Shown: one piece after another, positions 1-5,589 of the stretch | How positions within the stretch are numbered: position 1 is the stretch's first letter | Layout: the number at the start of each line of letters is the position of its first letter | Origin: Methanomicrobiales archaeon | Lineage (GTDB): Archaea; Halobacteriota; Methanomicrobia; Methanomicrobiales; Methanospirillaceae | NCBI GenBank assembly: GCA_012520015.1 | Contig: JAAYPD010000328.1 | Location: 1 to 5,779 of the forward strand | Length of the DNA: 5,779 nucleotides | Direction: 5' to 3' | The notes under the pieces: model-generated | Told to the model about the DNA's origin: nothing | Databases searched by the model: none | What the model saw: only the letters and a program-made list of their open reading frames with translations | Program-made: the position numbers and the translations under genes

Positions 1-17
1 CAGGCCTGGTTTTTCTT

Positions 18-689
18 TCATTCCTTTATCCATCCCATCCGGACATACCAGTCATATTCATGTGCAAAACGGTCTTTATTATCAATTACCAGCTGGCGGA
101 AGTAGTCCAGGCGGTTTGCACGGGCTGCATCCTGCTCAGGGTACTTAATCTCCCCACGGATTGATTTTACAAGCTTTTTGCCAAGGTCATATGCTTCAGC
201 TTTTGCAGGCTCCATTTTTGAAGGGTCCCGGCCGATAGCCACACCTACCCCCCCGACGACAGTGGCCCCAAGGGTCTCTAAGACATCATTCATATATGCC
301 ACCACATCATCCTCACGACTCCCTCCGGCGGTACAGACAGAGCATCCAAATTTTTTACGAAACATCTGACAATGGATTGCGTCTGCCATCCGGTCAAACA
401 TTGCTTTCATAGGGGCTGAAACAGAGTTGATATAATTGGGAGAACCGAGAACGATTCCATCTGCATCCAGCATCTTCTCAAGTAGTTCGGGGAAATCATC
501 AAAAAGAGTGCACTCTCCTTTTGCATAGCAGGTTCCACAGGCAGTGCAATACTGAATAGTATACTGGTAGAGATCCAGATACTCAGTATCAGCACCCATA
601 GATTCAGATCCCCTTAGGACTGACTCTACGAGTTCAAGGGTTTTACTCTCTTTACCTTTTGGGCTTGCATTAATTCCGATAATTTTCAT
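18..689 (-). CDS. Iron-sulfur flavoprotein (Isf), flavodoxin-like, NADPH-dependent FMN reductase family
   Basis: This encodes a 223-residue flavodoxin-fold protein. Residues 1-12 (MKIIGINASPKG) form the first beta strand and the phosphate-binding loop for FMN. Residues 48, 51, 54 and 60 are cysteines spaced C-x2-C-x2-C-x5-C. This is the compact 4Fe-4S motif described for the Methanosarcina thermophila iron-sulfur flavoprotein, where the cysteines lie at nearly the same positions. GSPNY near residue 97 is a typical second flavin loop. Family members are cytoplasmic, accept electrons from ferredoxin and reduce O2 or H2O2; that role here is inferred from the family. The chosen start puts the MKIIGI strand at the N-terminus; the frame stays open upstream to 734, but those 15 residues do not look like family sequence. 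GGGAAAGAG just before the start is a weak ribosome binding site. The gene is divergent from the nuclease-domain gene. Confidence 0.88.
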   Translation of the reverse strand: MKIIGINASPKGKESKTLELVESVLRGSESMGADTEYLDLYQYTIQYCTACGTCYAKGECTLFDDFPELLEKMLDADGIVLGSPNYINSVSAPMKAMFDRMADAIHCQMFRKKFGCSVCTAGGSREDDVVAYMNDVLETLGATVVGGVGVAIGRDPSKMEPAKAEAYDLGKKLVKSIRGEIKYPEQDAARANRLDYFRQLVIDNKDRFAHEYDWYVRMGWIKE

Positions 690-726
690 TCTCTTTCCCA
701 GATTAAGGATGTGACCTGGTACTTGA

Positions 727-741
727 AAAACCATCGGTTTT
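727..741. promoter_or_regulatory. Short palindrome upstream of the iron-sulfur flavoprotein gene
   Basis: AAAACC-ATC-GGTTTT is a perfect inverted repeat with 6-base arms and a 3-base spacer. It lies 37 bases before the flavoprotein start, in the divergent intergenic region. The position would suit an operator or an element near the transcription start. No clear archaeal TATA box is visible beside it on the minus strand, so function is a guess. A palindrome of this size can occur by chance. Confidence 0.25.
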
Positions 742-1317
742 GTGCCTGTGAAAAATTCTCTTGCGAATCATTCACCAGGGGTTGGAAAAGTGGAAGTTTT
801 TCCGCTCTTTATAGAGAGAAATATTATACCCAAAACCCATTCGAATTCATTCACAATTATTTTATCAGGAGATCTCGATGCACTCATGGACTGGTTCATC
901 TATGCAAAACCAGGGCAGGAACTTCAGTTAATGTTACAAAGCCTTGTCCTGCACCTGGAAAGCATGTATGACCTTGCAAAACTTCCAGAAGCGGTTTTTC
1001 ATGCGTTTGTTTCTGGCCTTCTGGCAAACCTGAGGGTGGTATATGATATCAGGTCAAATGCAGATTCGGGTTTTGAAAGGGCAGATATTCTCATGATCCC
1101 AGGAACCAGCAGGTGCCCGGTTGGATATGTTATCGAATTTAAATCAATATCTGCCGGGGAAGACATGGAAATAATTTCCCTGGATGCAATTAGCCGGATC
1201 GTGGATAAGCAGTATGATGCACATGTAGTAGATGCCTTTTCAGCCACGAAACAGGTCAGGTACCTGGCGATCGTTTTGCAGGGGAAAAAAGTTGTTGTGA
1301 GAGAGCAGACAAAATAA
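742..1317 (+). CDS. Short PD-(D/E)XK nuclease-domain protein, probably an N-terminally truncated member of the AAA-ATPase-like/DUF1703 family
   Basis: The C-terminal part resembles the PDDEXK_9 (DUF1703) nuclease domain. Signature features, counted from the GTG at 742, are HAFVSGLLANL (87-97), RSNADSGFERAD (104-115) and IEFK (131-134). The putative catalytic residues D115, E132 and K134 are all present, and Q157-Y158 match the usual QxxxKxY region. Full-length relatives, common in methanogens and Bacteroidetes, have several hundred more residues with an AAA-ATPase-like domain in front; here that part is absent and the preceding DNA looks like a divergent intergenic region. The start is uncertain: family-like sequence seems to begin near residue 35 or earlier, while the best ribosome site (GGAGAT, 868-873) would serve the ATG at 886, giving 143 residues. 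It may be a remnant or a functional stand-alone domain. The stop is 7 bases from the convergent 90-residue gene. Confidence 0.65.
   Translation: MPVKNSLANHSPGVGKVEVFPLFIERNIIPKTHSNSFTIILSGDLDALMDWFIYAKPGQELQLMLQSLVLHLESMYDLAKLPEAVFHAFVSGLLANLRVVYDIRSNADSGFERADILMIPGTSRCPVGYVIEFKSISAGEDMEIISLDAISRIVDKQYDAHVVDAFSATKQVRYLAIVLQGKKVVVREQTK
808..815 (+). promoter_or_regulatory. Possible archaeal TATA box for the nuclease-domain gene
   Basis: TTTATAGA differs at one position from the methanogen box A consensus TTTATATA. It lies in an A/T-rich stretch about 70 bases before the ATG at 886, and a GGAGAT ribosome-binding-like sequence (868-873) lies between them. If this is the promoter, translation would begin at 886 and not at the upstream GTG at 742. 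There is no other support than sequence match and position. Confidence 0.3.
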
Positions 1318-1324
1318 GGAGTAT

Positions 1325-1597
1325 TTACTCACCAAGGACCTCCATGGCCAGTTCATAGGGATTCTTTGGCTTTTCACTCCCTGGTTTATGAAAGAAAAAA
1401 GTGCTTGGATTAATCTCTTTCATCTGCTCAATGGTAAGCCGGTTTACAATATCCTGTGCCACCTGATCAGCTTCCTTTGAGTTGCCAGGGAACTTTAGCA
1501 TGTACCCCATTTTGATGTGCTTTTGCATTGCGTTCTTTAATTCATCATCAGTGAGAGAATCAAATGGTTTATATTCTTCCTGTTCTGGTCTTGTCAT
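1325..1597 (-). CDS. Conserved-looking small hypothetical protein, 90 residues
   Basis: I do not recognise this family. The protein is short, charged and probably cytoplasmic, with no signal peptide or membrane segment. Its middle reads as helical (LTDDELKNAMQKHIK at 15-29 and KEADQVAQDIVNRLTIEQMKEI at 41-62), followed by a proline- and phenylalanine-containing tail (NPSTFFFHKPG, 63-73). There are no cysteines, so a metal cluster is unlikely. The frame is open up to a TTG at 1649-1651, but the ATG at 1597 is preferred. A decayed second copy at 3524-3607 starts at the equivalent ATG, and in that copy the upstream frame is closed by a TGA within nine codons. It is preceded by a 10-codon open frame that ends 17 bases before it, and lies downstream of fwdA1 on the same strand. 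A link to formylmethanofuran dehydrogenase is suggested only by position. Confidence 0.7.
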   Translation of the reverse strand: MTRPEQEEYKPFDSLTDDELKNAMQKHIKMGYMLKFPGNSKEADQVAQDIVNRLTIEQMKEINPSTFFFHKPGSEKPKNPYELAMEVLGE

Positions 1598-1647
1598 GAT
1601 ATTTTCCGTACTGGTTATTCTTCGTTCTCTGTTAATATTGTTCCCAT
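1562..1647 (-). repeat. Direct repeat copy 1: leader plus start of the small gene
   Basis: This block resembles 3572-3657 in the same orientation. By eye, from the GAACAAT near its upstream end to the ATG of the small gene, about 42 of 49 aligned positions match, allowing a 2-base gap. In the following 11 codons about 21 of 33 positions match. The longest identical run is GAAGAATAACCA. The leader is thus better conserved than the start of the coding part. The two copies lie about 2 kb apart and flank fwdA1. Confidence 0.7.
1615..1647 (-). CDS. Possible 10-codon leader peptide, copy 1
   Basis: A minimal open frame reads MGTILTENEE then TAA. It lies 35 bases after the fwdA1 stop and ends 17 bases before the 90-residue gene; a TGA precedes its ATG directly. 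A similar frame (MNNYLTEYEE) sits at 3625-3657 with the same length, the same stop codon and the same 17-base distance to the next start. Codons 5-7 and 9-11 are identical between copies. Whether it is translated is unknown; the similarity could also come from a shared DNA or RNA element, or from the tail of an ancestral upstream gene. No strong ribosome binding site is visible. Confidence 0.3.
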   Translation of the reverse strand: MGTILTENEE

Positions 1648-1682
1648 TCAATCAGGGGTAAAGAAAAGATGGCGGTTTTGTC

Positions 1683-3410
1683 TCAGTTCGCATCCAGCTC
1701 TATAGCCCTTGCATTATGGATATTCTCATCAAATACCGGATAGTTCTCAAGGTTTATGGAATAACTGGTGCTGAACTTCTCCCTGATATCATGCATAACC
1801 TGGGCATTTTCCGGCATGTTAACCTTTGTCCAGAGGGTGTGTTTTGGTGGTTCTGCAACAATTTTGCCATCTCTGACCACGATCACGCCCTCTTTGACAG
1901 TATAGGCAGTGTTCCGGAATGCATCTTCAATAAGGGCGGGATCTGACGGAAGCTCGTCTGCATTCAGGTTATATACCGCGACATTTCCATCTGATCTCTC
2001 CCTAAGGCTTCCATAAATATCCAGGAGACCAAGGGCTTTTGCAGGCCCTGCCCTTGTCATCTGGGCTATCTCATAAAGACCAAGTTCACGATCCATTGAG
2101 GCAATATTACTTGCATCTATTACCTTGTCCTTCCATTTCATGGTATCAAGAGTCGCCTGCCTTGCTTTTTCTGACATCAACCATGCGATAATTCCTGGGT
2201 ACCTGGTAAAAGGACCTGCATTAGGGTGATCAGTGGTGATATAAACCCTCATCATGTCCTTAGCAAATAAAGCAATTTCAAGACCGATTGCCCACTGGAT
2301 CCCGCTTGTCCTGACATCTTTGTCATAGATATGCGGAACGACACCTGATCCGGTCTCAATCTCCACGTCAAGGTTTGCCCATTTAAAATGAGTAAGCTGG
2401 TTAAGGTGGTATTCAAACGGCCCGTCAGAGGTCATAGTGGTGGTTTCATCTAAGGTAACCTGTCCCATGTCCACAGTTATATTCTTGTTCTGATTTACAT
2501 AGTCCATGACTTCTTTAGCACCTGATTCAAAATCAGACCATGATGAACCTTTGTAAGCATGGAACTGAAGATGTGTGTTATGAAGAACCTGTTCTCTGCC
2601 AAATTTGTTACTGGTATTAATCCCACTGGTAAGTCTCAGGGTATCCAGGGTATCCTTGTAATTTCCCGGATTTCCCATGTTGTTTCCATGGATGTGGACA
2701 GAGTGGGGAAGACCAAGGTACTCGTTTGCTTTGATAAGGCCTGTGACAATCTCCGCCGGGGTTATCTCAAAGTGCGGAACTTCGTCATGGATGGATGAAC
2801 AGTTCTTCCCCCATGCCCAGGCTTCTGTTCCACCCGGGTTTACAATCTTGATACCAAATCCTTTCGTTGCCGAAAGGAGCCAGGCAATGTATGCAGCATT
2901 GTTCTCAGTTTCATCATTTTTTATATATTCAAAACAGAACCAGTTATTCCCGAATACTGGCATGGCAGTCTGGTCGATGATAGGTGTGTCACGAAACTCC
3001 TCATGCACATGGGGAGCAAAAAGCGGGGGCATTGCTGCTTCATTTGCGAAAGTATAACCCATACGTGCATATGCGTACCCTGTCTTCCAGGTGGATGGAA
3101 CTGAAAATCCCATCTCCATCCTTTTCCCCTGTTTGAGGACCCCGCCCCTGTACTCTCCACGAAAAAACTTGTCTTCAGGGCGCATTTCACGGCCTACATT
3201 GACCTTTGGGCCGGCAACATGAGTATGGATATCAACACCACCGGCCATCACAGTCTTTCCGGAGGCATCAACAATTTCTGCCTTGTCTGATACTTTGTCA
3301 GTTATCCTGCCGTTCTTAATGGCAACATCTGCAATGTCACCTTTAATCCCTAATATTGGATCAAAAACAAATCCGTTTTTAATAAGAAGTTCTGCCATAG
3401 AGTTAACCAT
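1683..3410 (-). CDS. fwdA: Formylmethanofuran dehydrogenase subunit A, second complete copy (fwdA1)
   Basis: Subunit A is an amidohydrolase-fold enzyme that condenses formate with methanofuran, the second half-reaction of the first step of CO2-dependent methanogenesis, at a two-zinc site. Counted from the first ATG, the metal motif HTH is H62 and H64 (VDIHTHVAGPK). A lysine-rich strand KGFGIKIVNPGG (183-194) should hold the carboxylated lysine. HSVHIHGNN (236-244) supplies further histidines, and TTDHPN (392-397) carries the conserved catalytic aspartate D394. All expected active-site segments are present and the length of 575 residues is normal. The second ATG (3396-3398) may be the real start, because MAELLIKNGFVFDP aligns with usual family N-termini; the first has only a weak GTGG ribosome site. 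Unusually, no other fwd subunit gene adjoins it. Over the last 61 residues it matches fwdA2 at about 40 positions. It may be an isoenzyme subunit or spare copy. Confidence 0.95.
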   Translation of the reverse strand: MVNSMAELLIKNGFVFDPILGIKGDIADVAIKNGRITDKVSDKAEIVDASGKTVMAGGVDIHTHVAGPKVNVGREMRPEDKFFRGEYRGGVLKQGKRMEMGFSVPSTWKTGYAYARMGYTFANEAAMPPLFAPHVHEEFRDTPIIDQTAMPVFGNNWFCFEYIKNDETENNAAYIAWLLSATKGFGIKIVNPGGTEAWAWGKNCSSIHDEVPHFEITPAEIVTGLIKANEYLGLPHSVHIHGNNMGNPGNYKDTLDTLRLTSGINTSNKFGREQVLHNTHLQFHAYKGSSWSDFESGAKEVMDYVNQNKNITVDMGQVTLDETTTMTSDGPFEYHLNQLTHFKWANLDVEIETGSGVVPHIYDKDVRTSGIQWAIGLEIALFAKDMMRVYITTDHPNAGPFTRYPGIIAWLMSEKARQATLDTMKWKDKVIDASNIASMDRELGLYEIAQMTRAGPAKALGLLDIYGSLRERSDGNVAVYNLNADELPSDPALIEDAFRNTAYTVKEGVIVVRDGKIVAEPPKHTLWTKVNMPENAQVMHDIREKFSTSYSINLENYPVFDENIHNARAIELDAN

Positions 3411-3495
3411 TTTCCACTGCGATACTTTTCTTCTATTGATCTTAAGCGATCATAGTCAGAGTGCCTTTGGATATCGTCACTAAAACTGATTACAG

Positions 3496-3518
3496 AAAAA
3501 GATTTAGAGAATCTTTTT
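3496..3518 (-). terminator. AT-rich hairpin between the small-gene remnant and fwdA1
   Basis: AAAAAGATT and AATCTTTTT form a perfect 9-base inverted repeat around a 5-base loop. Read on the minus strand, the right arm ends in a run of five T. It lies 5 bases beyond the end of the remnant frame and about 85 bases before the fwdA1 start. Archaeal termination depends mainly on U-runs, so this may end the transcript coming from the methyltransferase gene and leave fwdA1 with its own promoter. The plus-strand reading also ends in T-rich DNA, so direction is not certain. No convincing TATA box for fwdA1 was found in the remaining gap. Confidence 0.4.
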
Positions 3519-3523
3519 ATTTT

Positions 3524-3607
3524 TCAACTTTTAACTCCCAGATTTATTTCTTTCATCCGTTTTAACGTACTAAAAGGGATATATCCCTCTTGTTCCGGGC
3601 AGGGCAT
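3524..3607 (-). pseudogene. Decayed copy of the 90-residue small gene
   Basis: A 27-codon frame begins MPCPEQEGYIPF, against MTRPEQEEYKPF in the intact gene at 1325-1597. It then passes directly into STLKRMKEIN, which matches residues 54-63 of the intact protein (LTIEQMKEIN), and stops after five more residues. The simplest reading is an in-frame loss of about 41 codons plus decay of the C-terminal part. At the DNA level the ATGAAAGA.AT.AATC stretch supports this second match. The upstream leader is conserved, including an AGGA ribosome-like sequence before the ATG. It could still be translated as a tiny peptide. The N-terminal match is clear; the internal match is shorter and less certain. 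Confidence 0.55.
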
Positions 3608-3657
3608 GATAATATCCTTAATGGTTATTCTTCATACTCTGTTAAGTAATTGTTCAT
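3572..3657 (-). repeat. Direct repeat copy 2: leader plus start of the small-gene remnant
   Basis: This is the partner of 1562-1647 and has the same orientation. It contains the 10-codon open frame, the 17-base spacer and the first 12 codons of the remnant. It starts exactly at the end of the methyltransferase gene. With its partner it brackets fwdA1 and could allow recombination that removes or duplicates the 2-kb segment between. Confidence 0.65.
3625..3657 (-). CDS. Possible 10-codon leader peptide, copy 2, overlapping the methyltransferase stop
   Basis: The frame reads MNNYLTEYEE then TAA. Its ATG overlaps the methyltransferase TGA as ATGA (3654-3657), the classic arrangement for translational coupling by a terminating ribosome. 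The next start, that of the remnant, is 17 bases downstream, as in copy 1. The conservation of start, length, stop and spacing between copies is the main reason to list it. The overlap could be chance, and expression is not shown. Confidence 0.3.
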   Translation of the reverse strand: MNNYLTEYEE

Positions 3658-4679
3658 GTTCTTTTTTGAGCCATATGGATTGATGATTCTCCGTACCTTG
3701 ACCTTATAACCCCTGACTGACTAATGGTCAGGCCACAGTCATTTAACAATTTTTCAAATTCGTGGATATCCGGGAGCTGATGATACCGATTATGGATAGC
3801 GAGTTCAAGTTCATACAGCCCTTGCATACCAGTTCCCACCGGGGGGCCGGAAAACCAGTGATTAGATAGAAAAAGACCGCCAGGGTTGACCTTGGAAGCG
3901 ATTTTATTAATCGTATCAGGCAATCTGTCAAAGCAGGTATATAGTGCGTGAGCAGCAAGAACAATATCAAATCCTGATCCCTCAAATGATTCAATATCAC
4001 CTGGAATAACCTTAATCCGTGTATTCATTCCAAATTCTGTTATATAATCGTCAGCTACAGATGGATCAGAAGTTCCGGTCAATACCGTTGCTGTCATCTC
4101 CGGATTATTCTGGCAGGCAGCAATGGCATACAGACCATGACCACTCTGGATATCAAGTAATGTTCTGGCAGAGGAGAACTGGTCCCATTTACTAAGTATG
4201 TTCACAACATTCTGGATAGTTCCCCGAAGGGCAAGATTCGCCTCTGAACGAACAGATTTGACAGACATAGTGTCAAATGTCTTTTTCATCTCCGGATGTG
4301 TAAGAAACACATCAATATCCTTCCAGGGCGAATCATCTGCGGATATGTTCATGATATAATCCCCTTGGTAAAACGGACTGTTCCTGACAAAATGCATTCT
4401 GGCAGCAGGAGAGATAACATACTCATCTCCGTTTTTACGGACCATGTCAAGGTAATAAAGCATCCCCAGAAGGCTTGTCATGTATTCAGGCCTGATTCCT
4501 GTTCCTTTGGCAACTGTTTCAGGATTCGCAGGACCATGCTCTAAAAGCCATGAAAACAGGTCATATTTCAAGGCAGCGCAAACGACCATATATTCCTTGT
4601 ATACCTGGACCAGATCATCTACAATTTCAATTACCGGAGATTCCGGGATTTTCAGGATATTCTGTATCTCATCACTCAT
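3654..4679 (-). CDS. SAM-dependent methyltransferase, small-molecule O-methyltransferase type with N-terminal dimerisation domain
   Basis: The protein has 341 residues. Residues about 30-108 resemble the winged-helix dimerisation domain of this group (ALKYDLFSWLLEHGPANPETVAKGTG, then LLGMLYYLDMV, EYVISPAARMHFV). Residues about 150-340 form a class I Rossmann methyltransferase. SAM motif I is LLDIQSGHG (174-182), with Q178 where glycine is common; GDIESF (227-232) fits the acidic loop and NPGGLFL (265-271) the post-motif strand. HALYTCF (244-250) aligns with the usual H-x-L-H-x-W region, but tyrosine Y247 replaces the catalytic histidine, so the chemistry may not be standard O-methylation. The substrate is unknown. 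GTGAT (4685-4689) before the ATG is a good archaeal ribosome binding site. The gene follows fwdC on the same strand after 99 bases, so cotranscription is possible but a T-run intervenes. No membrane segment is visible. Confidence 0.82.
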   Translation of the reverse strand: MSDEIQNILKIPESPVIEIVDDLVQVYKEYMVVCAALKYDLFSWLLEHGPANPETVAKGTGIRPEYMTSLLGMLYYLDMVRKNGDEYVISPAARMHFVRNSPFYQGDYIMNISADDSPWKDIDVFLTHPEMKKTFDTMSVKSVRSEANLALRGTIQNVVNILSKWDQFSSARTLLDIQSGHGLYAIAACQNNPEMTATVLTGTSDPSVADDYITEFGMNTRIKVIPGDIESFEGSGFDIVLAAHALYTCFDRLPDTINKIASKVNPGGLFLSNHWFSGPPVGTGMQGLYELELAIHNRYHQLPDIHEFEKLLNDCGLTISQSGVIRSRYGESSIHMAQKRT

Positions 4680-4718
4680 GTTGTATCACATTGTTTCCAT
4701 CTGAAAAAAAGTAAAAAC

Positions 4719-4729
4719 GTAACCGTTAC
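4719..4729. promoter_or_regulatory. Palindrome upstream of the methyltransferase gene
   Basis: GTAACCGTTAC is a perfect inverted repeat with 5-base arms around one central base. It lies 39 bases before the methyltransferase ATG, in the 99-base gap after fwdC. The position would suit an operator for a separate methyltransferase promoter, but no clear TATA box is visible. Chance is a fair alternative. Confidence 0.25.
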
Positions 4730-4769
4730 ATCCTCCCTCTCCATATCCGAAACCGGGAGCCTGACAGGG

Positions 4770-4788
4770 TAAAAAAGATTATTTTTTA
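4770..4788 (-). terminator. AT-only hairpin and T-run overlapping the fwdC stop codon
   Basis: TAAAAAA and TTTTTTA form a 7-base inverted repeat around a 5-base loop that contains most of the fwdC stop codon. On the minus strand the T-run directly follows the stop. U-runs of this kind are typical archaeal termination signals, so some transcripts may end after fwdC. A second T-rich stretch follows around 4704-4718. The stem is entirely A-T and therefore weak. Confidence 0.35.
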
Positions 4789-5579
4789 AGGTAGAGATTA
4801 CCGTAGATAATTTCACCCTTTTTCTTTACTTTGCGTTCGCCAAGGTCACCAATATACTGGTCAAAAGTGTAGGTTGCTCCGTCTACTTCTTTTTCAACGG
4901 TTGCAACTTTCTTAAAACCAGGCAGTGGATAGAGCAGATTTCCAAAGACATATGCATCTCCTTTTACCATCTGGCCGCCCACACGACCTTCAACATCCCC
5001 TTTGATGATAACTGTTCCTCCTTCTGCATGGGTCAGAACGTGGATGAATGCATCACCTTCGATGATGATAGTACCCCCGGTCATGGCAGTTCCGATATCA
5101 TTTCCGGCATTTCCTTTCACCCGGATAAGGCCTCCGGACATACCACGCCAGTCTCCCCGGTAAGAACTTCCGACATAGTTCTGGGCATCTCCTTCAACCA
5201 GGATCTCCCCGCCTTCCATCGCAATACCAAGAAATGTATCTGCATTCCCGTTTACTGTTATCTTACCACCGGTCATCCAGCCTCCGATGTACATATCGGC
5301 ATCGCTGTTGATGACTACCTCACCTGCAGACATCTTCTGTCCGAACCGTTTCATCTTTCGGACATTTCCGTTCACCACTATCTTTGTATCTGCAGCGGTT
5401 TCACCGGCTTTTCCTTCAAACTTAAAAAAATCCCCAAGTTTCCACTGGATCTTCCCTTCATGTGCCGGAAGGTCTGCAATCTCTGCAAGGCTCTTTCCTG
5501 CAAACTGATCAGGAGTAACACTGTAGCATTCAAGGTATAATTCCGGCTCTTGTACCAGGGTCATTGTTATGGTTTTCAT
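4779..5579 (-). CDS. fwdC: Formylmethanofuran dehydrogenase subunit C
   Basis: The protein has 266 residues, a usual size for subunit C. From about residue 83 to 214 it is built of roughly 19-residue glycine-rich repeats of the form M-x-G-G-x-I-x-V-x-G-[DN]-A-x3-x-G. Repeat starts are near residues 83, 102, 121, 147, 166, 185 and 204. This is the right-handed beta-helix shared with the C-terminal domain of glutamate synthase; YRGDWRGMSGG (140-150) is a family landmark. The subunit has a structural role, packing against subunits A and B of the cytoplasmic complex that reduces and fixes CO2 onto methanofuran. No cysteine cluster is present, as expected. It starts 10 bases after the fwdA2 stop; the ribosome site (GAGGGGAT) overlaps that stop, so translation is probably coupled. 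Gene order A then C is that of known fwd operons. Confidence 0.95.
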   Translation of the reverse strand: MKTITMTLVQEPELYLECYSVTPDQFAGKSLAEIADLPAHEGKIQWKLGDFFKFEGKAGETAADTKIVVNGNVRKMKRFGQKMSAGEVVINSDADMYIGGWMTGGKITVNGNADTFLGIAMEGGEILVEGDAQNYVGSSYRGDWRGMSGGLIRVKGNAGNDIGTAMTGGTIIIEGDAFIHVLTHAEGGTVIIKGDVEGRVGGQMVKGDAYVFGNLLYPLPGFKKVATVEKEVDGATYTFDQYIGDLGERKVKKKGEIIYGNLYLKK

Positions 5580-5589
5580 TTTTATCCCC

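Noticed and set aside
1..8. CAGGCCTG palindrome at the left edge
   Set aside because: It is too short and at the window edge, so nothing can be concluded.
690..734. 15-residue N-terminal extension of the iron-sulfur flavoprotein
   Set aside because: The family begins with the MKIIGI-type beta strand. The extension overlaps the palindrome and has no better ribosome site.
711..971. 86-residue frame on the plus strand
   Set aside because: It overlaps the nuclease-domain gene in another frame and has no recognisable features.
1598..1651. N-terminal extension of the 90-residue gene from a TTG start
   Set aside because: The extension overlaps the repeated leader, uses a rare start codon, and the matching frame in the second copy is closed by a TGA at 3632-3634.
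2677..3057. 126-residue frame opposite fwdA1
   Set aside because: It lies wholly antisense to a strongly supported gene and has no family features.
4958..5334. Possible tandem DNA repeats in fwdC
   Set aside because: The periodicity is the normal protein-level beta-helix repeat of subunit C, and the DNA units have diverged.
5028..5540. 170-residue frame opposite fwdC
   Set aside because: It is the antisense reading of the repetitive glycine-rich helix; the regular repeats of fwdC keep this frame open.
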